Positions 7,757-15,274 of a stretch of DNA of 38,375 nucleotides are shown piece by piece. The stretch is taken from positions 1 to 38,375 of the IMG/VR virus record IMGVR_UViG_3300048017_000030. One strand, written 5' to 3'. A program made the translations under genes and the position numbers. Position 1 is the stretch's first letter. Every line of letters begins with the position of its first letter. This DNA comes from a virus. The notes under the pieces are model-generated. The model had not been told where the DNA came from and ran no database searches. It saw nothing but the letters and a program-made list of their open reading frames with translations.

Positions 7757-7953
7757 GTGTGCTCCTCGTCCATGGTTTCTTTCAAAAACACTGTCAACCG
7801 TTTGATCTTGCCCTTGTGAAACTCGACCATCTTGGCGGCGTATTCTTGGCTGGTCTGAGCGTTCAGCAATTCACGGCGCGACTGCTCAAGTTCTCGCAGT
7901 GCAATTGTTTCTGGACTCGGTGGTGCGTATAGGGATTTCAAATATTCAATCAT
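7753..7953 (-). CDS. small helical protein, unknown
   Basis: The start ATG 7953 has AAGGAG 8 bases upstream; a GTG at 7956 would add one residue. The 66-residue protein begins MIEYLKSLYAPPSPETIALR and continues as a long charged helix (ELEQSRRELLNAQTSQEYAA). I recall proteins with this N-terminus from many phages of Proteobacteria, without a function. It is the first gene after the helicase and follows a putative internal promoter at 7982-7992. Confidence 0.7.
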   Translation of the reverse strand: MIEYLKSLYAPPSPETIALRELEQSRRELLNAQTSQEYAAKMVEFHKGKIKRLTVFLKETMDEEHT

Positions 7954-7981
7954 CACAGTTACTCCTTAGTTGGTGTTACAC

Positions 7982-7992
7982 AGTGTATCACA
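7982..7992 (-). promoter_or_regulatory. putative extended -10 promoter inside the helicase stop region
   Basis: Read on the minus strand the site is TGTGATACACT: an extended TG, then TACACT as -10 (plus positions 7982-7987). The helicase stop TGA lies within it. It would start a transcript for the genes from 7953 down to 6522. The sequence and its flanks closely resemble the minus promoter at 14893-14903 (TGTGCTACACT), and both sit in an imperfect TGT/ACA dyad. No clear -35 is visible. Confidence 0.5.
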
Positions 7993-9394
7993 CATTTTTG
8001 GACATGCGATACTCTTTGATCGCATTTCTTAATCCAGCCTGCGTGGTGGCCTTTTCGTCCAGCGCCAAGGCTTGCGCCTGATCCAGTGTGGTCTGGCACA
8101 TGATGCGATGACAGATCACAGGCACCCCTTGACCTTGGCGGCGCACACGGGCGTTGAACTGCTCGTACAAGTCCAGTGACCAGTTGAGGCCATACCACAC
8201 GAGGATGTGGCCGTTCTTCTGCAAGCCGTCAATGCCGTGACCCATCGATGCGGGGTGGCCAATCATCAGTTGACAGTCGCCTGTCTTCCATCGGTGCATG
8301 GCGTTGGTCAGCGACACCTCGCTCTTGCACTCGGTCAGGTTGATCGGGTCAAGGTGCTTGAACTTCTCCATGATCCTGGCGGCGTCTGACCGGTAGGCAT
8401 AGGCGCACAGGATCGGTGAACCGTTGGCCTCGTCGATGATGTCCTCAAGGGCTTGCAGCTTCAGGTCATGCACTGGCTCCCACAGCGGCATCCCAGGGAT
8501 AGGGTACATGGCACCGTTGGAGAACTGGAGACACTTATTGGTCAGCGATGCCTGGTTGAACGCCTCGACTGTGGTGCCACTGTCGAGCTGGATGAAGAAC
8601 TCTTTTTCCATCTTCTCGTACTTGGCCCGCAGGTCATCGGGCATCTCGATCTCGATGTTGTTGACCATGAGGTCGGGCAGCGGGTTGTAGTCCTCTGCGC
8701 TCATCTCAAGCGTGATGTCACCGATCAGCTTTTTGATGGTGTCCTCGGTGTCGTCATAGGGCAGCTCTTTGTACGGTCCCACCTTGCGATAAAACCGTGT
8801 CTTGAACTGGGTTTTGCTGGTGCCCAGGCGCTGACCTTTGTCGACCACGAGGAACTGACCATGCAGGTCTTTGTAGCCGTTGGACGCAGGGGTGCCGGTG
8901 AGGCCAGTGGTCCAGTCGAACTGGTCCAATATCTTCTTGACTGCCTTGACCCTGTCGGTCGCTGAGTTCTTGCACTTGCTGATCTCGTCCCAGACCACAC
9001 CGTTGAACGGCATGGGCTTGTCCTTCTTGACAAAGTAGGTCTGGAGGGTCTCCGCGAGCCAGCCCAGGTTCTCGTAGTTGATCATGTACACGTCAGCGGG
9101 GCGCAGCAGGGCGCGTGTGCGCTGGTCCTTGGTGCCTGTGACCATGCTGAACCGCAGGTGCTTGGTGTGCTCCCACTTAGCAGCCTCTTGACGCCAGACC
9201 AAACGGATGACTCGAATGGGGGCCACGATGATCACGCCGCGCAGGAACTGGGTGCGGATCAGGTGGGCCAGGCTGGTCAACGTGATCACTGTCTTGCCCA
9301 GACCCATATCGAGCCACAGCATCGAGTTGGGGTGGGTGCATTGAAAGTTGACGGCCTTCTGTTGGTAGCCGTGGAGCAGGTCAGGTGTCAGCAT
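7988..9394 (-). CDS. SNF2/DEAD-type superfamily 2 helicase
   Basis: A 468-residue SF2 helicase-like ATPase. Motif I/Walker A is at residues 28-35 (LDMGLGKT, Lys34), motif II is WDEISK (Asp136, Glu137) in place of DEAH, motif III is TGLTGTPAS (163-171), and the C-terminal motif VI is QFNARVRRQGQ (412-422). The order and spacing fit the SNF2-like helicases found in phage replication operons. It overlaps the VRR-NUC gene by 7 bases; this nuclease-helicase pair is a common phage arrangement. Likely roles are replication restart, recombination or DNA remodelling. Confidence 0.88.
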   Translation of the reverse strand: MLTPDLLHGYQQKAVNFQCTHPNSMLWLDMGLGKTVITLTSLAHLIRTQFLRGVIIVAPIRVIRLVWRQEAAKWEHTKHLRFSMVTGTKDQRTRALLRPADVYMINYENLGWLAETLQTYFVKKDKPMPFNGVVWDEISKCKNSATDRVKAVKKILDQFDWTTGLTGTPASNGYKDLHGQFLVVDKGQRLGTSKTQFKTRFYRKVGPYKELPYDDTEDTIKKLIGDITLEMSAEDYNPLPDLMVNNIEIEMPDDLRAKYEKMEKEFFIQLDSGTTVEAFNQASLTNKCLQFSNGAMYPIPGMPLWEPVHDLKLQALEDIIDEANGSPILCAYAYRSDAARIMEKFKHLDPINLTECKSEVSLTNAMHRWKTGDCQLMIGHPASMGHGIDGLQKNGHILVWYGLNWSLDLYEQFNARVRRQGQGVPVICHRIMCQTTLDQAQALALDEKATTQAGLRNAIKEYRMSKNV

Positions 9395-9672
9395 CCCATC
9401 ACCATTACGTCAATCATCAATTTACCCTCGGTTACGTTGTCGATTACAAAGACGTTGACCATCTGCTGCCTGAGCCTGTCATGCTCTCGGTACTGCGCAG
9501 GCGTGGGCACTTGACCCTCGCGCTTGAACTCGCAGAACCACATGCGCCCATCGGGTCCGATGAACAGACGATCAGGCACAGCGGCACGGGATGGACTGGT
9601 GAACTTGTACGCCAGCACACCCTTGGACTTGGCGTAGTCGCAGACCTTGGCCTCAATCTGTTTTTCCAGCAT
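9388..9672 (-). CDS. VRR-NUC domain nuclease
   Basis: A 94-residue PD-(D/E)XK nuclease of the VRR-NUC family. The fold signature is visible: an N-terminal helix with Glu3/Glu7, PDRLFIGPDGRMWFCEFKRE with Asp34, Glu48 and Lys50 as the probable catalytic triad, and PTPAQ (56-60). The length is normal for stand-alone phage VRR-NUC proteins, which are thought to act on branched DNA such as Holliday junctions. It overlaps the helicase gene and the DUF3310 gene, so coordinated translation is likely. Confidence 0.85.
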   Translation of the reverse strand: MLEKQIEAKVCDYAKSKGVLAYKFTSPSRAAVPDRLFIGPDGRMWFCEFKREGQVPTPAQYREHDRLRQQMVNVFVIDNVTEGKLMIDVMVMGC

Positions 9673-9982
9673 TGCGTGTCTCCAGTTCGATCAACAACTC
9701 AATGTAGTGTTTGGCCTTTTCAAGATCAGCGATGCCGTTCTTCTTGCGCCAGCGGGAAACGTACTTGATCACGTTACCCTCGAAGTAGCCAATCGCGTTG
9801 GCGTAGATGTACTCGACTGGCTGGATCGGTTGATCCTTGTAGTGATCGCCAGCGACCTGTTTGTCCAATGCAGTTGTAAGAGTGCTTGGTGTGCGGTCTG
9901 GAGCAATGCTTTGCATTTTCATTTGGTTAATTCTGTCCAATTGATCTTTTTGCGTTTCAGTCATCATGCCAATCCCAAACAT
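9653..9982 (-). CDS. DUF3310 family protein
   Basis: The C-terminal two thirds carry the DUF3310 signature: GDHYKDQPIQPVEYIYANAI, EGNVIKYVSRWRKKNGIADL and EKAKHYIELLIEL. This family is widespread in phages and often found near nucleotide-metabolism or replication genes; its biochemical role is unknown to me. ATG 9982 has GGAG 5 bases upstream and gives 109 residues. ATG 9967, overlapping the polymerase stop as ATGA, would give 104 and cannot be excluded. The end overlaps the VRR-NUC gene by 20 bases. Confidence 0.85.
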   Translation of the reverse strand: MFGIGMMTETQKDQLDRINQMKMQSIAPDRTPSTLTTALDKQVAGDHYKDQPIQPVEYIYANAIGYFEGNVIKYVSRWRKKNGIADLEKAKHYIELLIELETRNAGKTD

Positions 9983-11817
9983 AGCTTCTCCACTTCTCTG
10001 ATGTAATAGTTAAAGTCCACCGGCGACTTGCCAGCATCCTTGATGTCGTTGCAGGGCTGCACGCCCCAGCCAGACTCCACGCCAATCTTGCGCCACACGC
10101 CAGGTTTGGCCTTCAAGGGCGGCATCCACTTGAACAGGTGCCCGCCATCTTTGGCGATGTAGTAGCGCGTGACGTTCTGAAGCTGTGATGCCACGCCATC
10201 GTGCTCAATGGACAGGTAGCTGGACCGTGGCACCTTGGTGCGCAGCATGAAGTCCATGATGTGCGGCCACTGCTCCACAGTCTCGCGGATCGGTGCGCCA
10301 TCAATCAGCACCTTCTCGGCCACCTTGGGTACCACCAGACCACCAGCGTTCTGGTGCCACTGCATCTTGTGCTCGTAGGCGCCCTTGCGTTTGACCCTGC
10401 CGTCCTCATACCGTGCGATGTAGTTGTTCACGTCACGGATGAACATGTGCGAATAGATCGCCTCCTCCAGTTGCAGGCCGGTGCGCGACTCCCACGCAGC
10501 ACGGGCCGTGTCCACCAGCCACTTGTTGGTACGGGGCACCCGCACGGTCATGCCGTCCGTGTTCACTTGGATGATCTTCAACCCGTCGATGTGCATCATC
10601 CCTTCGGCCAGCACGCACAGCAGCAGTTGCCCGTTGAGCGTGATGCTCATGGTGAACAGCGGGTCGTAGAACACGCTGAACGGGTTGTTGCTGTCACCGT
10701 AGACACCGTTGAGCGCCAGCTTCAGCATGGCGTTCTCGGCACTGTTTTTGGCGTAGGTTTTGCGCTGTTCGTACAAATTTTTGTAGATGTCGCAGAATGA
10801 CTCACCTAAATGGGCAGGATAGAACCGGTTGCTGATCGCCAGATTTGGGTAGTAAGAGCTGACGTCCAGATCAACAATGACGTGATCAGCATCACTCTCG
10901 ACAACCTCGGACTCCACCGATCCGTGAATACCGCCAAGTCCAAACACAAAATCGAAACCATTAACCCGAGCAACAACGTCATCAAAAACTCCTTTGGTTT
11001 CAGTGATCACTTGATCCTTGAGCCAGCCCAGAACCCGTGTGAACTCGGGCTGCTCGAATGTGATCCAAGGCAGGACGGCATCCTTGAGCGCCAACTGGGG
11101 GCGTGGGGTCTGCCGAGGTGTGCGTCCCTTGGGGCCGAAGTCGTACAGCGTGACACCGGCTTCTTCGAGCTTCATGGCAAAGAACTCTTTGCCGATCTTG
11201 GTGTCGTTGTAGTTGATCCAGTCCTTGCCTGGGTACAGGCGGCACAGCTCCTCGCGGAACTTGATCATGTCAGCCGTGTGCCCGAGGAACAACTTGGTCT
11301 GCGCCACATCGTGCGCGTTGTACTGCTTGAGCTTGACGGCCTGCTCCTGGGTCAACTCGGTGCCCACCTTGAACGGCAGGTCTTCGATGTTGTCAGAGCA
11401 CATGTTGAACTCGAGCACCTTGAGGCTGGTGGCTCGGGCCTTGTTGTCGAAGTGGTGAATCTTGAACAGGTCCACCTGCTCAACGAATCGGTCACTCGGG
11501 TTGACCATGTGCATCCATCGGTCGCTGTCATCTTGCGAGTTGATGATGGCCATGGCCTTCTGGTACAGCGTGAAGGCATCGCTGTGACCCATGCGGATCA
11601 GCGTATGCAGGACGGGGTAGTCGAACCCCAGGTTATTGAACCCGACCATACGGGCGTTCGTATCCTTGAGATACTGGAGAAACGCAATGATTTCTTTGGA
11701 GTCGTTGCGCCAGGGTGTGATTTCAAAAGCCCATCGTAGCGGTGCTTCTGCGTGCTCCACCGCCAGCGTGAAGACGTTGGGGTAGGTTTCGATGTCGAAC
11801 ACATATTCATTACTCAT
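9964..11817 (-). CDS. DNA polymerase, family B-like, with 3'-5' exonuclease
   Basis: A 617-residue replicative polymerase. Exonuclease motifs: FDIET (Asp8, Glu10), NNLGFDYP (Asp66) and YNAHD (Asp170). Polymerase motifs: A is DLDVSSYYPN (Asp318), B is KLALNGVYG (Lys366, Asn370, Tyr373), and C is VNTDGM with Asp421. The canonical C motif DTD reads NTD here. The order fits family B, and the length is short, as in phage enzymes. It presumably copies the phage genome with the ssDNA-binding protein and prim-pol encoded nearby. No terminal-protein gene is evident. A stem-loop precedes the start. Confidence 0.88.
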   Translation of the reverse strand: MSNEYVFDIETYPNVFTLAVEHAEAPLRWAFEITPWRNDSKEIIAFLQYLKDTNARMVGFNNLGFDYPVLHTLIRMGHSDAFTLYQKAMAIINSQDDSDRWMHMVNPSDRFVEQVDLFKIHHFDNKARATSLKVLEFNMCSDNIEDLPFKVGTELTQEQAVKLKQYNAHDVAQTKLFLGHTADMIKFREELCRLYPGKDWINYNDTKIGKEFFAMKLEEAGVTLYDFGPKGRTPRQTPRPQLALKDAVLPWITFEQPEFTRVLGWLKDQVITETKGVFDDVVARVNGFDFVFGLGGIHGSVESEVVESDADHVIVDLDVSSYYPNLAISNRFYPAHLGESFCDIYKNLYEQRKTYAKNSAENAMLKLALNGVYGDSNNPFSVFYDPLFTMSITLNGQLLLCVLAEGMMHIDGLKIIQVNTDGMTVRVPRTNKWLVDTARAAWESRTGLQLEEAIYSHMFIRDVNNYIARYEDGRVKRKGAYEHKMQWHQNAGGLVVPKVAEKVLIDGAPIRETVEQWPHIMDFMLRTKVPRSSYLSIEHDGVASQLQNVTRYYIAKDGGHLFKWMPPLKAKPGVWRKIGVESGWGVQPCNDIKDAGKSPVDFNYYIREVEKLCLGLA

Positions 11818-11835
11818 TACGGTTACTCAAAAGGT

Positions 11836-11881
11836 GGGGCCACTGGCCGGTCCCCCGGGAACCCCCAGAGGCAGTGGCCCC
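11836..11881 (-). promoter_or_regulatory. stem-loop between ssDNA-binding protein and polymerase genes
   Basis: A perfect 10-bp inverted repeat, GGGGCCACTG at 11836-11845 and CAGTGGCCCC at 11872-11881, encloses 26 GC-rich bases. On the minus-strand transcript it lies after the ssDNA-binding gene and 18 bases before the polymerase start, and is followed by a short T run (ACCTTTT). It could attenuate transcription so that ssDNA-binding protein exceeds polymerase, or stabilise the upstream mRNA. As a terminator it is weak because the T run is short and displaced. Confidence 0.55.
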
Positions 11882-11888
11882 GATTCAA

Positions 11889-12560
11889 TTACGCCAAGAA
11901 GGACGGTAAGCCAGCAAACGGTGCAGCAGGCATAGCATTGTTTCCAGCCATAGTGTTAAAGCCGGGAACAGGAGCACCGGCCACAGCGCCAAACAGGTTC
12001 GACGCATCCACGGCACCTTCACCGAAGGCTGTGTCGTCACCGGCAAACTGGACAGCGATCAGGTCGCAGCGGATGCCACGGCCATGCTTGTTGTCTTGTG
12101 GCCAAGGCTTCACAGCAGCATTGACACGGCAACCACCGTACATCTTACGGGCCAGTTGCTGGTAGGCCATCGTGTTTGATGGGTCGATGGGTGTGCCATC
12201 GGCCTGGATCATCTGCGGCGCGGTGTCGCGGCCTGCGGTGATGAACACGTTGCCAGCGTAGCCATCGTAGGGCTGGAAGGTCTTCTTGTTGATCTTCTCA
12301 TTGCCCATGCCAAAGCAGCGGGTCTTGCGATCCTGTTGGATCATGCCCATGACGGTCTGGGCGTGCTCTTTCCACTTCTCCAGTGCCAAGGCACCGTAGC
12401 GGGCCATGAACTGCTGAAAGCCAGCATGGTCCTGCGGCATGATGAACTCGCAGTTGTAACTGATGCGCTCTTTACCGGTCTGCTCATTCACCTGGCGCTG
12501 GGGTTCAGCAAGGTGGGGAAAAGACAGACGGACGTTGGACAGAAAAACGATTTCGGACAT
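11889..12560 (-). CDS. ssDNA-binding protein, Enc34/DUF2815 type
   Basis: A 223-residue protein matching the DUF2815 family (Enc34 single-stranded DNA-binding): VFLSNVRLSFPHLAEPQRQ near the start, ISYNCEFIMPQDHAGFQQF, then GNVFITAGRDTAPQMI and the basic MYGGCRVNAAVKPWPQDNKH. The C-terminus is a flexible Ala/Gly/Pro tail ending in GLPSFLA, similar in place to the protein-interaction tails of SSBs. It probably coats single-stranded DNA during replication. GGAG lies 8 bases before the start. It sits between the DUF2800 nuclease and polymerase genes, as in many phages. Confidence 0.82.
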   Translation of the reverse strand: MSEIVFLSNVRLSFPHLAEPQRQVNEQTGKERISYNCEFIMPQDHAGFQQFMARYGALALEKWKEHAQTVMGMIQQDRKTRCFGMGNEKINKKTFQPYDGYAGNVFITAGRDTAPQMIQADGTPIDPSNTMAYQQLARKMYGGCRVNAAVKPWPQDNKHGRGIRCDLIAVQFAGDDTAFGEGAVDASNLFGAVAGAPVPGFNTMAGNNAMPAAPFAGLPSFLA

Positions 12561-12575
12561 TACATTTACTCCAGT

Positions 12576-13883
12576 TTAAGAAAGCCACGAGGGCAGGGAT
12601 TCGGCAGCGGGTGCTGCCTCTACTGCGCTGAACAGCGGCGCAGCGTTGGTGATGACAGCGGGGCGGCTGTCAGATTCAGGGGCCACGGTGAGCTTGCCAG
12701 CCATCTTGGCCACGTACTCTTGGTCCATGCGTTTGAGTTGGCGCTCGGTCAGTTGGACCTTAGTGCCATCGCGCTTTTCCCACGTCAACTTCTCAGCCTT
12801 GGCAGGGGACACGAGTTTGGTTTCGTAGACAGCGCCTTTGGGGATGCCCATCTTCACGAGCTTCTCGGCCATCTCGGCTTCAGGCAGTGCCCATGCACGG
12901 GAGCCACGACCATTGACCAGCTTGAGGCCAGGGATGGTTTGGCCAGCTTGCATGCGGCGCAGTGCTTCGGCTTCGACACCTTCGAGGAGTTGACGCATCA
13001 GGGGAGCAGCTTCCATGATCTGAGCGATCTGGGCATCGTCCATCGTGGATGGATCTTTGTCAGCACTTTGCTGTGCGACATCGAGTGTTTGCGTTACGAC
13101 AGGCTGGAACATGATCCCGACCTCCTTCATTACGTTGTTTGCCAGTGCAGAGCAGGAACCCTTGGCACGGCAGAATTTACATTGACTGTCACCCGGTACA
13201 AGCGGTGCATCTGGTTTGTCAGTTGCAGCAGCTTGAGCCACGATTGTACCCATGTCGGCCAACAGTTTGCTTACAGGCACATCATGCGATGTGATGGCAG
13301 GCATGCCGCGCAGGGCCAGCTTGGGTTGGATGATCGTCATGCGAACCGTCTTGAAAGGATAGGCACCGTTAACGGGCAACTTGAAGCCAGCCAAGACACC
13401 ATATGCGTACTGCTCAAGCTGCAAATTACCTTCTGCGCTAACGACACCCATGCCATCTTTGTAGTCGATCAGCTCGAGCGTGTCATAGCCATGGATCTGG
13501 ATGTCCACGGTGCCCGACAAGTCAGAGCGACCAAGCAGGTGTGCAGGGTCCACACGGGTTTCGCTGATGACCTTGGGGATCAAGAACGGTGTGGACTCCT
13601 CGACCACTCGTTTGTCGAGGTAGTCAAGAGCAATCTGGACCCGCTCTGCACGGGCCTTGTCCACGATGAATGTGCCTTCGTGGTCAGTCAGCGATGCACC
13701 GATGTAGGCTGCGGCTGGCTCAAATGAACCAATACAGCGCTCAAGCAGCGTGTGGCTGTGTGTCCCGTCAACGGCGGCAGGACCACCACCAGTCTCAGGG
13801 TACTTGGCTTCCTCTCGAATGCTGCCGGGGCACAAGGCCCAGCGGCTGCGCTTCGATGGAGACAGTTGGGCGTGGCCTGTCAT
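12576..13883 (-). CDS. DUF2800 family nuclease (Cas4/RecB-like)
   Basis: A 435-residue protein with a PD-(D/E)XK core: SRWALCPGS (Cys18), the His-containing VDGTHSHTLLE (residues 38-48), GTVDIQIHGYDTLELIDYKD (Asp127, Asp140, Lys142) and LQLEQYAYG (155-162). The later cluster CKFCRAKGSC (Cys235, Cys238, Cys244), with Cys18, could hold an iron-sulphur cluster as in Cas4 and AddB nucleases. DUF2800 genes normally sit beside DUF2815 ssDNA-binding genes in phages, as here, suggesting recombination or end processing. The C-terminal 180 residues are a helical extension. It overlaps the lipoprotein gene by ATGA. Confidence 0.82.
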   Translation of the reverse strand: MTGHAQLSPSKRSRWALCPGSIREEAKYPETGGGPAAVDGTHSHTLLERCIGSFEPAAAYIGASLTDHEGTFIVDKARAERVQIALDYLDKRVVEESTPFLIPKVISETRVDPAHLLGRSDLSGTVDIQIHGYDTLELIDYKDGMGVVSAEGNLQLEQYAYGVLAGFKLPVNGAYPFKTVRMTIIQPKLALRGMPAITSHDVPVSKLLADMGTIVAQAAATDKPDAPLVPGDSQCKFCRAKGSCSALANNVMKEVGIMFQPVVTQTLDVAQQSADKDPSTMDDAQIAQIMEAAPLMRQLLEGVEAEALRRMQAGQTIPGLKLVNGRGSRAWALPEAEMAEKLVKMGIPKGAVYETKLVSPAKAEKLTWEKRDGTKVQLTERQLKRMDQEYVAKMAGKLTVAPESDSRPAVITNAAPLFSAVEAAPAAESLPSWLS

Positions 13884-14257
13884 TTCAGCACCACATCGGG
13901 GATGATCACTGAAGGTTTAAACACAACACGATAGAAACTCGTACTGACGTTCTTGGCTTCCAACTGTTCGACAAAGAAGGTCACGTTGTCGGACAGGCCG
14001 AGGAAGTGCTTCTTGTAGACACCAGGTCCGGTCTTGCAAGTCACGGACAGTCGCTGTGAGTTGTCGTTGTTGCCAAGAGAGCAATATCCCTCAATGGTCA
14101 GCATGTATTCGCCGTTGATACCGTTGTAGAACACCACGCGACGTGCGATGTCAAAATTGTCTGCCGCCTGAGACAAATTGCGCGAAGCAACATCTGCATC
14201 AGATGAGCAGCCAACCAGTGCAGCAAGAATGGCTGAAACAAAGATCAGTTTTTTCAT
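13880..14257 (-). CDS. phage lipoprotein, predicted beta-sandwich
   Basis: A 125-residue protein with a lipoprotein signal peptide: MKKLIFVSAILAALVGCSSD, lipobox LVGC, with Cys17 as the lipidated residue. The mature part is beta-rich (RRVVFYNGINGEYMLTIEGY, then RLSVTCKTGPGVYKKHFLGL). Similar lipoproteins recur in phages of Proteobacteria inside replication operons. An envelope role such as superinfection exclusion is plausible, but this is inference. The start lies just after the previous stop (TGATCATG) and the end overlaps the DUF2800 start. Confidence 0.75.
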   Translation of the reverse strand: MKKLIFVSAILAALVGCSSDADVASRNLSQAADNFDIARRVVFYNGINGEYMLTIEGYCSLGNNDNSQRLSVTCKTGPGVYKKHFLGLSDNVTFFVEQLEAKNVSTSFYRVVFKPSVIIPDVVLK

Positions 14258-14259
14258 GA

Positions 14260-14685
14260 TCAGGCTTTCAATGCTTCCACACCAGCGAACAGAGCGCCGT
14301 AGTGCTCGGGCTTCACATCGTTGATGTTCTGGTAACCCAGACCCACCAGTACGTTCTGGATCTGTGCGCCCTTGGCAGCACCCAGAGCCTTGTATGCACC
14401 CATGACGTAGTCGATCAGACCCTTGCCGTCAGAGAACGGTGCGCCAGTGGTCACAGGGGCGGCAACAGGGGCAGGAGCCACGAATGCGGGAGGCGCTGGC
14501 ATCGCAGGAGCAGCGGCCACGGGTGCGGGGGTGTCCACGACAGACACAACCACGGGAGCAGCTTGTACCACGGGTGCGGGTGTTGGCGCAACAGTGGCAG
14601 GGGCTGTTACATTGATGCCTTCGATTTTGGCAGTCAGGGCGATCACGGCTTGAGCCAGTGCTTTGATTTCAGCTTCGAGTGACAT
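14260..14685 (-). CDS. Ala/Pro-rich linker protein, unknown
   Basis: A 141-residue protein in three parts: an N-terminal helix (MSLEAEIKALAQAVIALTAK), a long Ala/Pro/Val linker (about residues 27-80), and a C-terminal domain (GKGLIDYVMGAYKALGAAKG onward). The shape suggests a tether between an oligomerising helix and a small helical domain. AAGGA lies 8 bases before the start at 14685, which overlaps the ribbon-helix-helix gene by 17 bases. It is co-transcribed with the recombination and replication genes. I recognise no family. Confidence 0.65.
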   Translation of the reverse strand: MSLEAEIKALAQAVIALTAKIEGINVTAPATVAPTPAPVVQAAPVVVSVVDTPAPVAAAPAMPAPPAFVAPAPVAAPVTTGAPFSDGKGLIDYVMGAYKALGAAKGAQIQNVLVGLGYQNINDVKPEHYGALFAGVEALKA

Positions 14686-14866
14686 AGAGAGATTCCTTTA
14701 CGGTAACGGGAGGTTGAATGGTCAGGCGGTCGTCAATGAACGCCTGCACTATTTCACGCAGGACATCAGACGGTTGCCCGAACTTCTTGACCTTGGTGTG
14801 AAATTTCTTGTGATCATCCGGTGTCACCCGAATGGTCAAAAACTTTGACTTGGATTTGGTTGCCAT
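14669..14866 (-). CDS. ribbon-helix-helix-like regulator, first gene of the replication operon
   Basis: A 65-residue basic protein. KSKFLTIRVTPDDHKKFHTK followed by a helix (FGQPSDVLREIVQAFIDDRL) has the strand-helix-helix pattern of Arc/MetJ-type repressors, with TIRV as the DNA-contacting strand. AGGAAA precedes the start by about 8 bases. As the first gene after the divergent promoter region 14893-14916, it may control that region itself (inference). Confidence 0.65.
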   Translation of the reverse strand: MATKSKSKFLTIRVTPDDHKKFHTKVKKFGQPSDVLREIVQAFIDDRLTIQPPVTVKESLYVTRS

Positions 14867-14892
14867 GATTTATTTCCTGATCGGTTGCACAA

Positions 14893-14903
14893 AGTGTAGC
14901 ACA
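14893..14903 (-). promoter_or_regulatory. putative extended -10 promoter for the replication operon
   Basis: Minus-strand TGTGCTACACT has an extended TG and TACACT as the -10 (plus positions 14893-14898). It lies about 30 bases before the ribbon-helix-helix start at 14866. A good -35 is not visible, which an extended -10 can tolerate. The element matches the site at 7982-7992 in 10 of 11 positions. Confidence 0.55.
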
Positions 14904-14905
14904 CC

Positions 14906-14916
14906 TGTGATACGAT
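14906..14916 (+). promoter_or_regulatory. putative divergent promoter for the primase unit
   Basis: Plus-strand TGTGATACGAT has an extended TG and TACGAT as the -10 (14911-14916). It lies 40 bases before the start of the gene at 14956, and only two bases separate it from the minus promoter element. The back-to-back layout with short TGT/ACA dyads suggests joint regulation of both replication units. Confidence 0.45.
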
Positions 14917-14955
14917 TGTGCCACAGATTTGAAATTATTTTTAAAAGGACATGAA

Positions 14956-15186
14956 ATGAACAACACAAACACAGGTGGACCGGCGTTTCCAGTATTTCCA
15001 GATACTGGCTCAGGTCATGCAACAGCATTTAAAGGCATGACCCTGCGCGACTACTTTGCCGCCAAGGCGATAACAGGACGCACACCTGGAAACTTGCCTG
15101 GAACTACGATGGCGATCGCACCAGAAGAATACGCAAGATGGGCATACAGAATGGCCGACGCCATGTTGAAAGTCCGTAATGAATAA
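14956..15186 (+). CDS. small conserved phage protein, 76 aa, unknown
   Basis: The start at ATG 14956 is favoured by AAAGGAC just upstream; the in-frame ATG at 14929 lacks a ribosome site. The protein has the pattern GGPAFPVFPDTGSGH, GMTLRDYFAAKAITG and YARWAYRMADAMLKVR, which I recall from many small phage proteins of unknown role. It is soluble and helical at the end. It is the first gene of the plus-strand unit leading to the primase-helicase, followed by a hairpin and a leader ORF. Confidence 0.7.
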   Translation: MNNTNTGGPAFPVFPDTGSGHATAFKGMTLRDYFAAKAITGRTPGNLPGTTMAIAPEEYARWAYRMADAMLKVRNE

Positions 15187-15187
15187 A

Positions 15188-15215
15188 AAAGCCCCGGTGG
15201 TTAGACCGAGGCTTT
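15188..15215 (+). terminator. terminator-like hairpin before the primase leader
   Basis: AAAGCC(C)CGGT and ACCG(A)GGCTTT pair with one C/A mismatch around a GGTTAG loop. The T run is only TTT and merges into the ribosome site AAAGGAG of the next ORF. It is preceded by an A run. More likely an attenuator or mRNA structure than a full terminator. Confidence 0.5.
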
Positions 15216-15229
15216 AAAGGAGAAACACC

Positions 15230-15274
15230 ATGAAGAAACTGGCAACTGCGATCACCAGCGAGTCCATTGTATGA
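15230..15274 (+). CDS. 14-residue leader peptide coupled to the primase gene
   Basis: ATG 15230 has a strong AAAGGAG 7 bases upstream and encodes MKKLATAITSESIV, ending in TGA 15272-15274 that overlaps the primase ATG 15271 as ATGA. The primase itself has no ribosome site of its own just upstream, so its translation probably depends on ribosomes finishing this mini-ORF. The peptide need have no function of its own. Confidence 0.6.
   Translation: MKKLATAITSESIV

Noticed and set aside
10810-11739. 309-codon plus-strand frame opposite the DNA polymerase
   Set aside because: Antisense shadow of the polymerase gene, with no ribosome site or recognisable motif.
11821-11888. tRNA-like structure in the gap before the polymerase
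   Set aside because: One long GC stem but no cloverleaf arms, no T-loop consensus at the right place and no CCA end.
12336-13727. 463-codon plus-strand frame opposite the DUF2800 gene
   Set aside because: Antisense shadow; the minus-strand protein has conserved nuclease and Cys motifs, and this frame has none.
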